Source of the DNA: Deltaproteobacteria bacterium
GTDB taxonomy: Bacteria > UBA10199 > JACPAL01
DNA: 64,000 nt
Direction: 5' to 3'
NCBI GenBank assembly: GCA_016180855.1
Contig: JACPAL010000015.1
Coordinates: 62,001 to 126,000 of the forward strand
Position 1 is the stretch's first letter. Every line of letters begins with the position of its first letter. The notes beneath the pieces are model-generated. The model ran no database searches, had not been told where the DNA came from, and saw nothing but the letters and a program-made list of their open reading frames with translations. Below, one piece after another: positions 25,796 through 34,790 of this stretch. The position numbers were made by a program, and so were the translations under genes.

Positions 25796-26346
25796 AGCGT
25801 GATGTTCAAAGGGCGGTTTTTCTCGATCGTGACGGGACGATCAACGTCGATCGAGGCTATGTTTATCGGATCGATCAATTTGAATTTATCCCTGGCGCGG
25901 TGGAGGCGATGCGGCGCCTCACGGAGAACCAGATTGCCATCTATATCGTGACCAATCAGGCCGGCATCGGACTGGGGTTGTATACCGAAGAGGATTTTTG
26001 GGGACTCACGCGGCATATGTTGGGAACTCTGGCGCAAAACGGCGTTCGTGTGGAGCAGGTCTTTTTCTGCCCCCATCACCCCGAGGCGACCCTTGAGCAA
26101 TACCGGCAAAAGTGTGGTTGCCGGAAACCGGAGACGGGGCTCTTTGAAGCGGTGCTGAAGGAGTATCCGAAAGAACGGTTGACACTGGTCGGTGACAAAA
26201 AGAGCGACATTGAGGCGGGGCAACGGCTCGGGATCCGGACCTATCTGGTGGAGACCGGCTACGGGGCAGAACATAAGAATCAGGTCCGTGCCGATTTTGT
26301 CGCGCCCGATCTAAAGACGGCAGTGGATCATCTCTTAAGGGTATGA
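25792..26346 (+). CDS. gmhB: D-glycero-D-manno-heptose 1,7-bisphosphate phosphatase family (HAD-IIIA)
   Basis: 184 residues, the usual GmhB length. FLDRDGTINVDRGYVY (11-26) holds the two catalytic Asp residues, IVTNQAGIG the Ser/Thr motif, FFCPHHPEA and CGCRKPETGLF the zinc-site Cys/His set with the catalytic Lys, and LVGDKKSDIEAG motif IV. It removes the 7-phosphate of heptose 1,7-bisphosphate. The matching isomerase-like and kinase/nucleotidyltransferase genes are far downstream (60439-62558), so heptose genes are split within this locus. ATGA overlap with the GT4 gene and with the next gene. Confidence 0.87.
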   Translation: MKRDVQRAVFLDRDGTINVDRGYVYRIDQFEFIPGAVEAMRRLTENQIAIYIVTNQAGIGLGLYTEEDFWGLTRHMLGTLAQNGVRVEQVFFCPHHPEATLEQYRQKCGCRKPETGLFEAVLKEYPKERLTLVGDKKSDIEAGQRLGIRTYLVETGYGAEHKNQVRADFVAPDLKTAVDHLLRV

Positions 26347-27581
26347 ACCGTATCATCACGGAAAAAAGGGTTCCGTTTTTCTCCTTTGTCAACCTGATCT
26401 TTCTGGGTTTTGCTGTGACCCTACCACTCTGGGTTTTTCAGAAGGACATTCCGGGTGTCGGCCTCAATCTTTTTTTGTTGGGCACTCTGCCTGTTTACAT
26501 CCTTGGCCCTTTCCTGCTGCTTAACAAGCGTATTTGGCTCTTTCACAAGGGAATTCTAGTGTTCTTTGTGGCCATGCATGGGCTATACATTAATCCGAAT
26601 GTCGTTGTTGAGTTTTCGATGAACTTTGTTGTTCAGCTCGTGGCCTGTTTGGTTTTCTACGTTGTATTCGTGAATGCGATCGACAGCATTGATTTATACA
26701 GCCGCATCATAAAGGTTATGCTTCTTGCCACCTTCGTTATTACTGCCTATTTGATCTATCTCTACTGGTTCGTTTGGCACAGCTCCTATCTCAATACGAT
26801 TCTCAACACAGAGGATCTCTATTATTCCGGGAGATTGGGGAAAAACACACTCTCCTTTTTCCTGGCTTTGCTCTTCCCTTTTTCCTATTCTCTCTTCGCG
26901 CAGAAAAAAACTCCTCTCAATTTTCTTGTGCTGCTGGTTCTGGGGATCGGCATTTTTTATACCCTCTCTCGCATGGCGCTTTTAAGCATGTTTTTTGTGG
27001 TAATCGCCCTCCCCCTTTTTTCCCTACAACGACGACGCTATCTTTTTTTGAGCCTCGTGTTGTTGGGGCTTGTGGGCGTCATAAGATTTCATTACAACTT
27101 CACGGGCGATGATTACATGAAGTTGAGGGATGCCCGTTATGAAGAACACGTTCGTACGAGGGGAGGGGAGGGGTTTAAGGGCGGGGGCGGACATAGAGAG
27201 CGTCTCCTGACTCAGGGGGTTAAAGAATTTCTCCAGCATCCCTTGTGGGGAGGCGGCGCAGATTCGTACAGGTTCAATGTCGGTTCCGCAAGTCACAACG
27301 ACTATATTCAGATCCTCTCCGAATTCGGGCTGTTTGGTTTTCTCCTTTTTATATTGATTTTTGCCCTTCATTTTTTGGAACTGATACGATTGCGGAAACG
27401 TATCGAGGAAAGACATAGATGGCTCTGTGACGCCCAGCTTGTGGCTCTTTTAAATCTCGCCTTCATGTTAAACGCGATTAATGCCTATAATGTCATCCCG
27501 TTCTGGTTTATCTGGGCTGGATGCGGTGTCATGATTAAAATCATGAGTCAAAGGCAACCGGCGGTCGTTGTCCAACCTTAA
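26343..27581 (+). CDS. O-antigen polymerase/ligase family membrane protein (Wzy/WaaL-like), copy 1
   Basis: 412 residues with about ten to twelve membrane helices. A large loop in the C-terminal half contains the family's RGG...GHRERLL motif and HPLWGGGADSY followed by SHNDYIQILSEFGLFG, the conserved His-Asn-Asp-Tyr signature of the O-antigen ligase (Wzy_C) family. These proteins polymerise repeat units or join the polymer to lipid A-core in the periplasm. The earlier hydrophobic LSFFLALLFPFSYSLF matches the protein at 55837-57162, so the two are paralogues. Whether this one is polymerase or ligase cannot be told from sequence. Confidence 0.82.
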   Translation: MNRIITEKRVPFFSFVNLIFLGFAVTLPLWVFQKDIPGVGLNLFLLGTLPVYILGPFLLLNKRIWLFHKGILVFFVAMHGLYINPNVVVEFSMNFVVQLVACLVFYVVFVNAIDSIDLYSRIIKVMLLATFVITAYLIYLYWFVWHSSYLNTILNTEDLYYSGRLGKNTLSFFLALLFPFSYSLFAQKKTPLNFLVLLVLGIGIFYTLSRMALLSMFFVVIALPLFSLQRRRYLFLSLVLLGLVGVIRFHYNFTGDDYMKLRDARYEEHVRTRGGEGFKGGGGHRERLLTQGVKEFLQHPLWGGGADSYRFNVGSASHNDYIQILSEFGLFGFLLFILIFALHFLELIRLRKRIEERHRWLCDAQLVALLNLAFMLNAINAYNVIPFWFIWAGCGVMIKIMSQRQPAVVVQP

Positions 27582-28682
27582 ATGATCCAGGAACTTTTAA
27601 AAATTATGGCCTGTCCCGAATGCTCCGGTGAGCTCCGTCTTGCCGTTGAAAGAGGGAATTTGGCCCTGATCGAAAACGGTTCACTCACTTGTCAAATATG
27701 CCTCGCTGTTTTCCTGATCCGGGATGACATTCCGTTCTTCAAACCTCAGGTTTCTCACGCCGGCGTCAGGAACCAGCAAGAGACTTATTCCACTTGGTGG
27801 GACGATTATCATGACGAGCAATCGATTGTTGATGAGGCTCATCGGCCATTTTTCTACAACAGTCTGAGGATTCAGGCAGAGGAGTTTGAGGGGAAGGTCG
27901 TTTTAGATGGTGGCTGCGGAAACGGACGCTTTTCCTATGTGGTGAGTCACTATCGTCCCAAACTTCTGATCTCTTTTGATATCAGCTCCGGTCTTCTGCA
28001 TGCGAAGCGGACGATTACCGCGAGGTGCCCTGAGGCCCGCGTTGCCTACGTTCAGGGGGATCTCACACGTCCCCCGTTCAAGAAGTCGGTATTTGACATC
28101 GTTTTCAGCTGGGGTGTCACGCATCATACACCTGACACGGCCCAAACCGTCTCCACGCTCTCTTCACTCGTTCGTCCGGGCGGGCTGATGGGAGTTTATG
28201 TCTATGAGTTTCACCCCCTCTACGGCTTCAACCGGCAATCGCTCTCACTGCTTGCCTATCTTCGAAGCCTTTTTCTGATTCGTCCGCTTAGGTTTTTCTG
28301 CTCAAGACTTTCCGCTCGTATTGTGCAGATGATCTTCACGCCGATTTACTATCTCGAGAGGTTCTTTGATTTTGGCGTGGTTGGATGTCATGGCTCTGCA
28401 GAGGATAAATGGAATCGGGAGAGATACCGGCGTGTCGTGATCGACCGGTTTAAGACCCGCTACGCGTCGGAACATCAGTTGGAAGAAGTGATCGGTTGGT
28501 TTCGTCAAAGCGGTTTCAATGAGCTTCGTGTCGGTTCTCATCCCAAGGTATCGGTTTCCGGGGTCAAAATGCCGGACGGCTCTTCCTTGCCGCTGGAGAT
28601 CAAGCTTTATACCCAGGGCGAGACAGATCCAACCGTTGCGAAATATCTCGAGAACGATCGTTTTTGGAAGACAGGTTCCTGA
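27582..28682 (+). CDS. Class I SAM-dependent methyltransferase with an N-terminal zinc-ribbon
   Basis: 366 residues. The first about 55 residues form a Trm112-like ribbon (ACPECSGEL...LTCQICLAVFLI, two Cys pairs at about 11/14 and 37/40). The methyltransferase core starts at about residue 105: VVLDGGCGNGRFSYV is motif I, FDISSG motif II, and FDIVFSWGVTHHTPDT motif IV/post region. The C-terminal half includes hydrophobic stretches near LAYLRSLFLIRPLRFF, suggesting contact with the membrane or a lipid-linked substrate. Probable O- or C-methylation of a sugar in the repeat unit. Confidence 0.78.
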   Translation: MIQELLKIMACPECSGELRLAVERGNLALIENGSLTCQICLAVFLIRDDIPFFKPQVSHAGVRNQQETYSTWWDDYHDEQSIVDEAHRPFFYNSLRIQAEEFEGKVVLDGGCGNGRFSYVVSHYRPKLLISFDISSGLLHAKRTITARCPEARVAYVQGDLTRPPFKKSVFDIVFSWGVTHHTPDTAQTVSTLSSLVRPGGLMGVYVYEFHPLYGFNRQSLSLLAYLRSLFLIRPLRFFCSRLSARIVQMIFTPIYYLERFFDFGVVGCHGSAEDKWNRERYRRVVIDRFKTRYASEHQLEEVIGWFRQSGFNELRVGSHPKVSVSGVKMPDGSSLPLEIKLYTQGETDPTVAKYLENDRFWKTGS

Positions 28683-28684
28683 TT

Positions 28685-30574
28685 ATGTGCGGTTTTGTCG
28701 CGATTTATGATTCCTTGGCACGCCGGACTGTTTCCCTTCCGACGATCCGGAAGATGTGTGATCTGATCGAACATCGTGGGCCCGATCACTTTGGACAGTA
28801 TGAGGGCGCTCATCTAGCGATCGGATTTCGGAGGCTTTCGATCATCGATCTTTCTGCCGAGGCGAACCAGCCGATGGTGAAGGGGGATCTTGTGATCTCC
28901 TTCAACGGGGAGATTTACAATTACCGCGAACTGCGGAAGGAATTGGAGGCAGAAGGGGTCTTCTTCAAGACGCAATCGGATACGGAGGTGATCCTCGAGG
29001 CGTATAAGAAGTGGGGCGTCGATTCCCTTCGGCGTTTTAACGGGATGTTTTCGCTCCTTCTTTGGAACCGATCGACAAAATCCCTTTTTGTCGCGCGCGA
29101 TCGTTTAGGGGTGAAACCTCTTTTTTATGCGAGGCATAATGGCAGGCATCTGTTCGCCTCCGATATCAAGTCCCTTTGGGAACTGATGCCGCCGGCCAAC
29201 CACCTGAATACGGCGGCGCTGAAGAGTTTCTTTGGCCACAGCTATGTCAACGATGACCAGACGCCGACGGCCGGGGTCGAGCGGTTTCCGGCCGCCCACT
29301 CTCTGGTGATCGAAAACGGTCAGGAAAAGTGGGAACGGTACTGGGATCTGAACAATGCCGCCTCCTCCCCTCTGTCATTCGAAGAGGCTGTCGAAAAGAC
29401 GGAAACCATTCTTGAGGAGGCGGTTGGTATCCGTCTCCGGAGCGACGTGCCGCTCGGCTGTTTCCTGAGCGGCGGGGTCGATTCTTCTCTGATCACGGCA
29501 TTAACCTCAAAAAAACTGGACCGTCGTTTTCATACCTATTCAATCGGATTTGATGAGGCTCGGAGTGATGAATCTCCGTATGCAAAGAGGGTTTCCGAAC
29601 AATATGGAACCGATCATCATCACTTGCAATTGAATCAGTCTTGTTTGGAAGAACTCCCGAAGATAGTCTGGTATTATTCCGAACCTTTTGGTGATGCCTC
29701 GGCGGTCCCGACCTGGTTTGTCTCGCGGGAGGCGAGGCGCAATCTTACTGTCGTTCTCACCGGGGATGGGGGGGACGAGGCGTTTGGGGGGTATGTCGAT
29801 CCGTTTACCGTTTATCTGGGTCAAGGTTACCGGCGGCTCCCCGTTTTTTTAAGAAGGGGGCTTGCAGGGTTGTCGGGATTGACGCGGCTGGAAAGGTGGG
29901 GGGCGATCGGACGCCGGTTCCGCCGTTTCAATGAACTCTCTTTTGCCTCCCCCGAAGAGATTGCGATCGCCCTGAAGGACGGGAGTTGGGGATCAACGCC
30001 GGGGATCTTTTCACAAAACGGGTACGATCATCGCTCCTCCATTCTGAAACACCTGCGGTCCTGTCGGAGTGACGATTCGGTCCGTTGCCTGCTTTATGCC
30101 GACATTCAGGATCGACTCTCCCATGATTTTCTGGTGAAGGTCGATATGGGGACGATGGCCCATTCCCTCGAGGCCCGTTCTCCCTTTCTTGATTATCGTC
30201 TGATGGAACTTGGCTATTCCCTGCGTCATTCCGTTCGTTACCATCGGTGGCAGAGAAAGGCGGTCTTGAAGACGATTGCACGAAAATATATCGATCGTGA
30301 TATTGTGGATCGTCGGAAGATGGGGTTTTCGATCCCGCAAGCGAAATGGCTTCGTCAGTGGTGGCCGACGGTGAGGAAAATCATTGACCGTTCTTCTTCT
30401 CTGGATAATTTTATCGGCCGAAAAAGATTGTCTCCCGTCTTCGCCGAGTTTGAGAAGGGGAGGGGAGACCATGCCAACCGGATCTGGCTGCTCCTCTGGT
30501 ACCAAATTTGGGACGGTCTCTTCATTTCAGGAGTGTTCCGGGCCGATCAGAAATTAAGCGAAATTGTGCGATGA
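28685..30574 (+). CDS. asnB: Asparagine synthase (glutamine-hydrolysing)
   Basis: 629 residues from ATG 28685, chosen so that MCGF puts Cys2 at the N-terminus as the glutaminase nucleophile. Glutaminase landmarks: HRGPDHFG, GFRRLSIIDLS, FNGEIYNYRELR. The synthetase domain has the ATP PP-loop LSGGVDSS, a second IGFDE, and LTGDGGDEAFGG. A copy inside a polysaccharide locus usually amidates a uronic acid or other carboxylated sugar rather than aspartate, as with AsnB homologues in O-antigen clusters. That role is inference. Confidence 0.9.
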   Translation: MCGFVAIYDSLARRTVSLPTIRKMCDLIEHRGPDHFGQYEGAHLAIGFRRLSIIDLSAEANQPMVKGDLVISFNGEIYNYRELRKELEAEGVFFKTQSDTEVILEAYKKWGVDSLRRFNGMFSLLLWNRSTKSLFVARDRLGVKPLFYARHNGRHLFASDIKSLWELMPPANHLNTAALKSFFGHSYVNDDQTPTAGVERFPAAHSLVIENGQEKWERYWDLNNAASSPLSFEEAVEKTETILEEAVGIRLRSDVPLGCFLSGGVDSSLITALTSKKLDRRFHTYSIGFDEARSDESPYAKRVSEQYGTDHHHLQLNQSCLEELPKIVWYYSEPFGDASAVPTWFVSREARRNLTVVLTGDGGDEAFGGYVDPFTVYLGQGYRRLPVFLRRGLAGLSGLTRLERWGAIGRRFRRFNELSFASPEEIAIALKDGSWGSTPGIFSQNGYDHRSSILKHLRSCRSDDSVRCLLYADIQDRLSHDFLVKVDMGTMAHSLEARSPFLDYRLMELGYSLRHSVRYHRWQRKAVLKTIARKYIDRDIVDRRKMGFSIPQAKWLRQWWPTVRKIIDRSSSLDNFIGRKRLSPVFAEFEKGRGDHANRIWLLLWYQIWDGLFISGVFRADQKLSEIVR

Positions 30575-31773
30575 AAATCCTGCACATTGGTCCTGTCAAA
30601 AATAGCGTAGCAGAGCCGGATTACGATCCCGGCTTCGACGTATTTCCAGGCCTGGGTGTCGATGGGCCGTCGCGGAGCATCCTCGGTCTTGCTCGTGCCC
30701 TTTCAAATGCCGGTATTGAGACAGGTGTCCTGCCGACCAAGGCGTTTACAAAACCATCGGGGCTGAATGGTAGCGTTGAATTTCTGACCCCCTACACCGG
30801 TCGCAAACACAACTTTTTTATTCGTGCTGGTCGATGGTTACGACAGATCGAGGCGGAATTTGGCCGGCCCGATCTGGTGAATTTTCACGATGTGTACGAT
30901 CTTTTTTCCGTAGTCCTTGCCTCGGCAATGAAGAAGGAGGGATGGTCCTATATCGTAACCCCGAGAGGTGGGCTCCGCCTTTTTGCTCAGAGGAGGGATA
31001 GCTACAAGAAGAAGGTTGCCAATCCGCTTTTTTTCAGGCGCTACCTGAGAAATGCGCGTTTCATCCATGCCTTGGCCGACCAGGAGGCAGAAGAGGTCCG
31101 TCTCTTTGATCGGTCGCTCAAGACAATCGTTGTTCCGAACGGGATCCCGTCAGAGTTCCTTTCGTTTGCCGCGAAACTTCCGGGAGGTCCTTCAAATGGT
31201 CATGAGAAGCGCGAGAAGAGGATTGTCGGTTTTATCGGGCAAATCTTTGTCGCTATCAAGGGGATTGACCTGATGCTCGCCGCAATCCGGAAATTCCAGA
31301 CCCTCCGAAACGATCTCAAGTTCGTGTTTGTGGGTCCCATCCCGACCGCGATGGATCAACACTGGGTGCAAAAAATGAGGGGGGAACTTCCCCATGCTAA
31401 CGACGTCGCGTTCATTGGTCCGAAATACGGCCGTGAGAAATGGGCCGCTCTCAACAGTTTCGATGTCTTTGCCCTGCCGTCTCGAACAGAGGGGATGCCG
31501 GTCGTCGGTTTGGAGGCAATGGCCTTCGGCAAACCGTGTCTTTTCTCCAAAGGCTCAAACATGGCTGAGGTGATCCGGGAGGCCGAAGGGGGTTGGGATT
31601 GCGGGGACGGAGCCGAAACCATTTATGAGCGGCTTTTGGAGGTCGCCCGGACTCCCGACGCACAGCTTCAAAAATACGGAAACAATGCACGGCGCTATGT
31701 GGCTGAACATTTTACCTGGGACAAGGTTGTTCGGTCCTATATCGCGATGGCCGAGAGGAGTCTTTCTTGTTGA
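30571..31773 (+). CDS. Glycosyltransferase family 4 protein (WcaI/RfaB-like)
   Basis: 400 residues from ATG 30571 (ATGA overlap with asnB). The N-terminal ILHIGPVKN and LGVDGPSRSILGLARAL give the acceptor loop with a Gly-rich turn. TPRGGLRLFAQ and HALADQEAEEV lie in the linker. The donor domain has VGFIGQIFVAIKGIDLML, FALPSRTEGMPVVGLEAMAFGKP (the E-x7-E region) and a typical GT4 C-terminal helix. It is the last sugar transferase before the GAPDH/CDP-alcohol pair. Confidence 0.85.
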   Translation: MKILHIGPVKNSVAEPDYDPGFDVFPGLGVDGPSRSILGLARALSNAGIETGVLPTKAFTKPSGLNGSVEFLTPYTGRKHNFFIRAGRWLRQIEAEFGRPDLVNFHDVYDLFSVVLASAMKKEGWSYIVTPRGGLRLFAQRRDSYKKKVANPLFFRRYLRNARFIHALADQEAEEVRLFDRSLKTIVVPNGIPSEFLSFAAKLPGGPSNGHEKREKRIVGFIGQIFVAIKGIDLMLAAIRKFQTLRNDLKFVFVGPIPTAMDQHWVQKMRGELPHANDVAFIGPKYGREKWAALNSFDVFALPSRTEGMPVVGLEAMAFGKPCLFSKGSNMAEVIREAEGGWDCGDGAETIYERLLEVARTPDAQLQKYGNNARRYVAEHFTWDKVVRSYIAMAERSLSC

Positions 31774-31854
31774 GAGAAGGTTGGATAAAACTGAGGTCGT
31801 GGCGTTGCGGGCCTCGATCTCTCTGGTATTTCGCTCTTCTGAAGGGGGTAAAAT

Positions 31855-32922
31855 ATGACGGCTAAAGCGGGGCCTCAAAAAATAGGCATTAACGGTCTGG
31901 GCCGGATCGGCCGGGCGGTCTTGAGGATCGCCCTCCAGAAGGAAGGAGTTGAAATCGTGGCGATCAACGACATCAATCCGGATGTCGGTAATCTTGCCTA
32001 TCTGATCAAGTATGATTCCACCTACGGCCGTTTGCCGCACTCGGTGACGACCGAAGGGGACCGGATTGTGATTGGCAACGAAAAAAAGATTGCTGTTTAT
32101 CGCCAAGAAAATATTGATGAGGTGCCGTGGGAAAAGAGCGGGGCGGAGATCGTCATTGATGCCTCCGGGGTTAGCAAGAATCTCCAGAGGGGGGCCCGGC
32201 TCAAACAAAAAGGGGTCCGTCATTGTGTTGTGACCAATTCGCCGCCGGAGGATCAGGTTGATCGGACGATCATCCTGGGCGCGAACCATGAAGAACTCGA
32301 TGTCAAAAGAGATTTTCTGATCTCCAGCAGTATCTGCGACGCCAACGCCTTTGCCCCGGTCGTTCGACTCCTTGACCGGCATTTCGGGATCGAGCATGGT
32401 TTCTTGACGACCCTTCACCCCTGGCTCAATTACCAGAATGTCCTGGATGGGCCGTCTATCTCCTATGCGACACCCGGCCAGATCCACGATCATTACGCCC
32501 TGGGTCGGGCGAGCACGACGTCGCTGATCCCGAAAACGACCTCGGCAGTCAATGCCACCTGCAAGGCGCTCAAAAAGATGAAGGGAAAATTTTTGTCGAT
32601 GTCGTATCGTGTTCCGACGATGATTGTATCTTCCGCGGACATCTCGGTCCAGTTGACCGAAAAATGCGATGCCGTGAAAGTCAGGGAGATATTCGAGGTG
32701 GCGGAACGGGACCAGTCCTGGAAGATCTTTTACAACAACAAGGAGGCGCTCGTCTCGGCCGATTTTACCGGATCGGAATACTCGGCCGTCGTCGATCACC
32801 GCTGGATCATGATGAATGATCAAAACTACTTGAAAATGATCCTCTGGTACGATAACGAGTGGGGTTACTCATCGCGTGTCATCGACCTGATCCACCTGCT
32901 TCAGGCGCGGGGAGTAGAATGA
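31855..32922 (+). CDS. Glyceraldehyde-3-phosphate dehydrogenase paralogue
   Basis: 355 residues, with an AGGGGGT ribosome-binding site. INGLGRIGRAVLRIAL (12-27) binds NAD. The active-site Cys161 is kept but the usual S-C-T-T-N becomes S-I-C-D-A-N, and His188 lies in TTLHPW in place of T-H-x-Y-T. SYRVPTMIVSSADISV and NEWGYSSRVIDLI complete the fold. The changed pocket and its position, joined by an ATGA overlap to a CDP-alcohol phosphotransferase, suggest a dedicated enzyme on a phosphorylated aldehyde of the polysaccharide pathway rather than glycolysis. A collapsed remnant of a second, very similar gene lies at 44257-44376. Confidence 0.85.
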   Translation: MTAKAGPQKIGINGLGRIGRAVLRIALQKEGVEIVAINDINPDVGNLAYLIKYDSTYGRLPHSVTTEGDRIVIGNEKKIAVYRQENIDEVPWEKSGAEIVIDASGVSKNLQRGARLKQKGVRHCVVTNSPPEDQVDRTIILGANHEELDVKRDFLISSSICDANAFAPVVRLLDRHFGIEHGFLTTLHPWLNYQNVLDGPSISYATPGQIHDHYALGRASTTSLIPKTTSAVNATCKALKKMKGKFLSMSYRVPTMIVSSADISVQLTEKCDAVKVREIFEVAERDQSWKIFYNNKEALVSADFTGSEYSAVVDHRWIMMNDQNYLKMILWYDNEWGYSSRVIDLIHLLQARGVE

Positions 32923-33590
32923 CCTGGAAGGAATTTTACGACATTGCTGCCCCTGAGGAGATTCGATTTCGTGAATCCCAGAAGAATTTTTTCGTGAGAT
33001 TGAGTCGTTGGTTTTCAACAAGGCAGGCCTATTTCTTGCATCATATGGGGGTCACCGGGAATATGGTCTCACTGTTCCGGATTGTTTTATCTGCTGTGGC
33101 CCTCTACCTTTTTTATTTCCTGACTGAGGGTCGATGGGGCAGTGCATTTTTGGGGATCCTTCTCATGGCCTGGCAATTGAATCTTGATGGCACCGACGGA
33201 AGTTTAGCGAGGGTTCAAAAAGCGACAGGACCCCTCGGTGCTGTCCTCGACAATATAGGATGCAACTATTCCTATTATGGTTTTTGGGTGGTTGTTGCCT
33301 TGATGACCGATCGGGTCGCTTTAGTTCTTTTGAGTCTTGTGACGGGATATATTCTGGTGAACATTCGCCATGGGGGGGGAGAAACGCTCCCCGCCGAAGT
33401 CGACTCGCGTTTCCGGTGGGCCCTTTATACGCCGTTACTGCTTGTGGTGATTCCGACGATGATGATCCTCCTCTCCCTCCTGTTTTCGCCCCATGTTGTT
33501 GCGTGGGTCGTTTCGGTCGGATACCTGATGATCGCCGTTGTTTGGTTGGGGTTGTATATTCGGCATTACTCTGTCGTGCGGTCAACGTAA
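32919..33590 (+). CDS. CDP-alcohol phosphotransferase family membrane protein, copy A
   Basis: 223 residues from ATG 32919 (ATGA overlap). Six or so membrane helices. The signature D-x2-D-G-x2-A-R-x8-G-x3-D-x3-D reads D90, D93-G94, A97-R98, G107, D111, but the fourth Asp position is Cys115. Enzymes of this family move a phosphoalcohol from CDP-alcohol (or the reverse) at the inner membrane; the fourth Asp is normally the catalytic base. The three best copies here (also 39150 and 39927) share identical residue spacing and the same missing base at residue 115. It is preceded by the GAPDH paralogue and followed by the AT-rich island. Confidence 0.75.
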   Translation: MTWKEFYDIAAPEEIRFRESQKNFFVRLSRWFSTRQAYFLHHMGVTGNMVSLFRIVLSAVALYLFYFLTEGRWGSAFLGILLMAWQLNLDGTDGSLARVQKATGPLGAVLDNIGCNYSYYGFWVVVALMTDRVALVLLSLVTGYILVNIRHGGGETLPAEVDSRFRWALYTPLLLVVIPTMMILLSLLFSPHVVAWVVSVGYLMIAVVWLGLYIRHYSVVRST

Positions 33591-33614
33591 ACAAGCACCC
33601 AATAAACAGACTAA

Positions 33615-33683
33615 ATTACGAAACGATTACTTTTTATTTTTTTCATCGCCTTCGTTGGCTTAATTATTTTCGGATATTGCAGC
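33615..33683 (+). other. Signal-peptide-like coding stretch upstream of the esterase gene, no standard start codon
   Basis: The 23 codons directly upstream and in frame with the esterase read ITKRLLFIFFIAFVGLIIFGYC then Ser: two basic residues, a long hydrophobic core and a Cys at a lipobox-like place. The only in-frame stop is at 33612-33614, and no ATG, GTG or TTG occurs before TTG 33684. Translation could begin at ATT 33615 or ACG 33618, or a start codon was lost by mutation. Confidence 0.5.
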
Positions 33684-34760
33684 TTGAAAAACCCATCTAT
33701 CACGGACAATGATTATATGCGAGTCATTGCTCGTGATGATAGCAGAATTTATAAACTGCCCCTCATTTTTTCAGATGGCGCTATCTTTCAAAGAAATCGA
33801 GAGATTCCTATTTCTGGGACTTGTTACAAAAAAGACGTTATCGAAATTTCTGTTGATACAATTAGTCAAAAGACTCAATGCCGGAACGGGTGGTGGCTTC
33901 TCGCTTTTCCGCCGATGCCAGCAGGTGGTCCTTATGACATCAGTGTTCATATATCAGGCGAAAGAGTTCTTACTCACGTTATAAAAAATATTTATTATGG
34001 TGAGGTATGGATAGCTGCAGGTCAATCGAATATGAGCAGGCAATCCGAAATTCCTGAAATACAATTTACACTCCCGGTTAATGTTTTTTATTTGTCTCCC
34101 TATTCATATTGCTTCAAACATTGGAAAAAACTGCAAAATCTTTCTGAATTTTCTGCAGTTGCCAGCCACTTTTCAATAGAATTGTCAGACCGTATTAAGG
34201 TACCGATTGGGATAATTCTAATTGCAGAGGGTAGTTCAACAATTGCACACTGGCATCCATATAATGACTCGAGCTATTATAACTCTACCATAAAAAAATT
34301 ATATCCTCTGCCATTTAGGGGGGTTATTTGGTGGCAGGGAGAATCTGACGCATTGGGTCCAAGTTATTCTCTTTACAAAAAAATCAAACCTCAGTTGAGA
34401 AGCTGGATTCGTCAATTGTTAGGATGGAATTGGGAAGGTCCTGGCAATTTATACTTAACAAAAAAGTACGATTACAATTATTTGTTTACAAGCTTAATAG
34501 AGGAGTGGAGAGAGGATTGGGGAATAGGAGATTTCCCTTTTATCTTTGTCCAGCTCCAAAAATTAGTTAAAGAAAATAACCATTGGATCAAGGTAAGACA
34601 AGCACAAGAAAACGCATTACAACTTCCTAAAACGGCCATGGTAATATCTTACGATATTACCGATGGAGAACTTCATCCAGCTGATACGAAACCGGTGGCG
34701 TTACGGTTAGCAGATACCGCAGCCAGATTTTATAAAGACTCACATGCGGGCTTAAAGTAA
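33684..34760 (+). CDS. Sialate O-acetylesterase-like (SASA family) carbohydrate esterase, probably exported
   Basis: 358 residues from TTG 33684; the frame extends upstream through a signal-peptide-like stretch to 33615. An N-terminal beta-sandwich (SDGAIFQRNREIPISG, WWLLAFPPMPAGGPY) is followed by the SGNH domain: GEVWIAAGQSNM with the nucleophile Ser, GVIWWQGESDA (block III) and a late DGELHPADTKPVALRLA with the Asp/His pair. Enzymes of this family remove O-acetyl groups from sialic acids or other sugars, usually outside the cytoplasm. First gene of the AT-rich island (one sampled 60-base line, 34441-34500, is 25% GC). Confidence 0.75.
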   Translation: MKNPSITDNDYMRVIARDDSRIYKLPLIFSDGAIFQRNREIPISGTCYKKDVIEISVDTISQKTQCRNGWWLLAFPPMPAGGPYDISVHISGERVLTHVIKNIYYGEVWIAAGQSNMSRQSEIPEIQFTLPVNVFYLSPYSYCFKHWKKLQNLSEFSAVASHFSIELSDRIKVPIGIILIAEGSSTIAHWHPYNDSSYYNSTIKKLYPLPFRGVIWWQGESDALGPSYSLYKKIKPQLRSWIRQLLGWNWEGPGNLYLTKKYDYNYLFTSLIEEWREDWGIGDFPFIFVQLQKLVKENNHWIKVRQAQENALQLPKTAMVISYDITDGELHPADTKPVALRLADTAARFYKDSHAGLK

Positions 34761-34790
34761 AAGCTAAGTATCAAAAAAGCGGAGTACACA

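Noticed and set aside
31555-32823. Long open frame of 422 codons on the minus strand
   Set aside because: It lies opposite the well-conserved GAPDH paralogue and GT4 gene, has an Arg/Asp-rich composition typical of antisense shadows, and matches no family.
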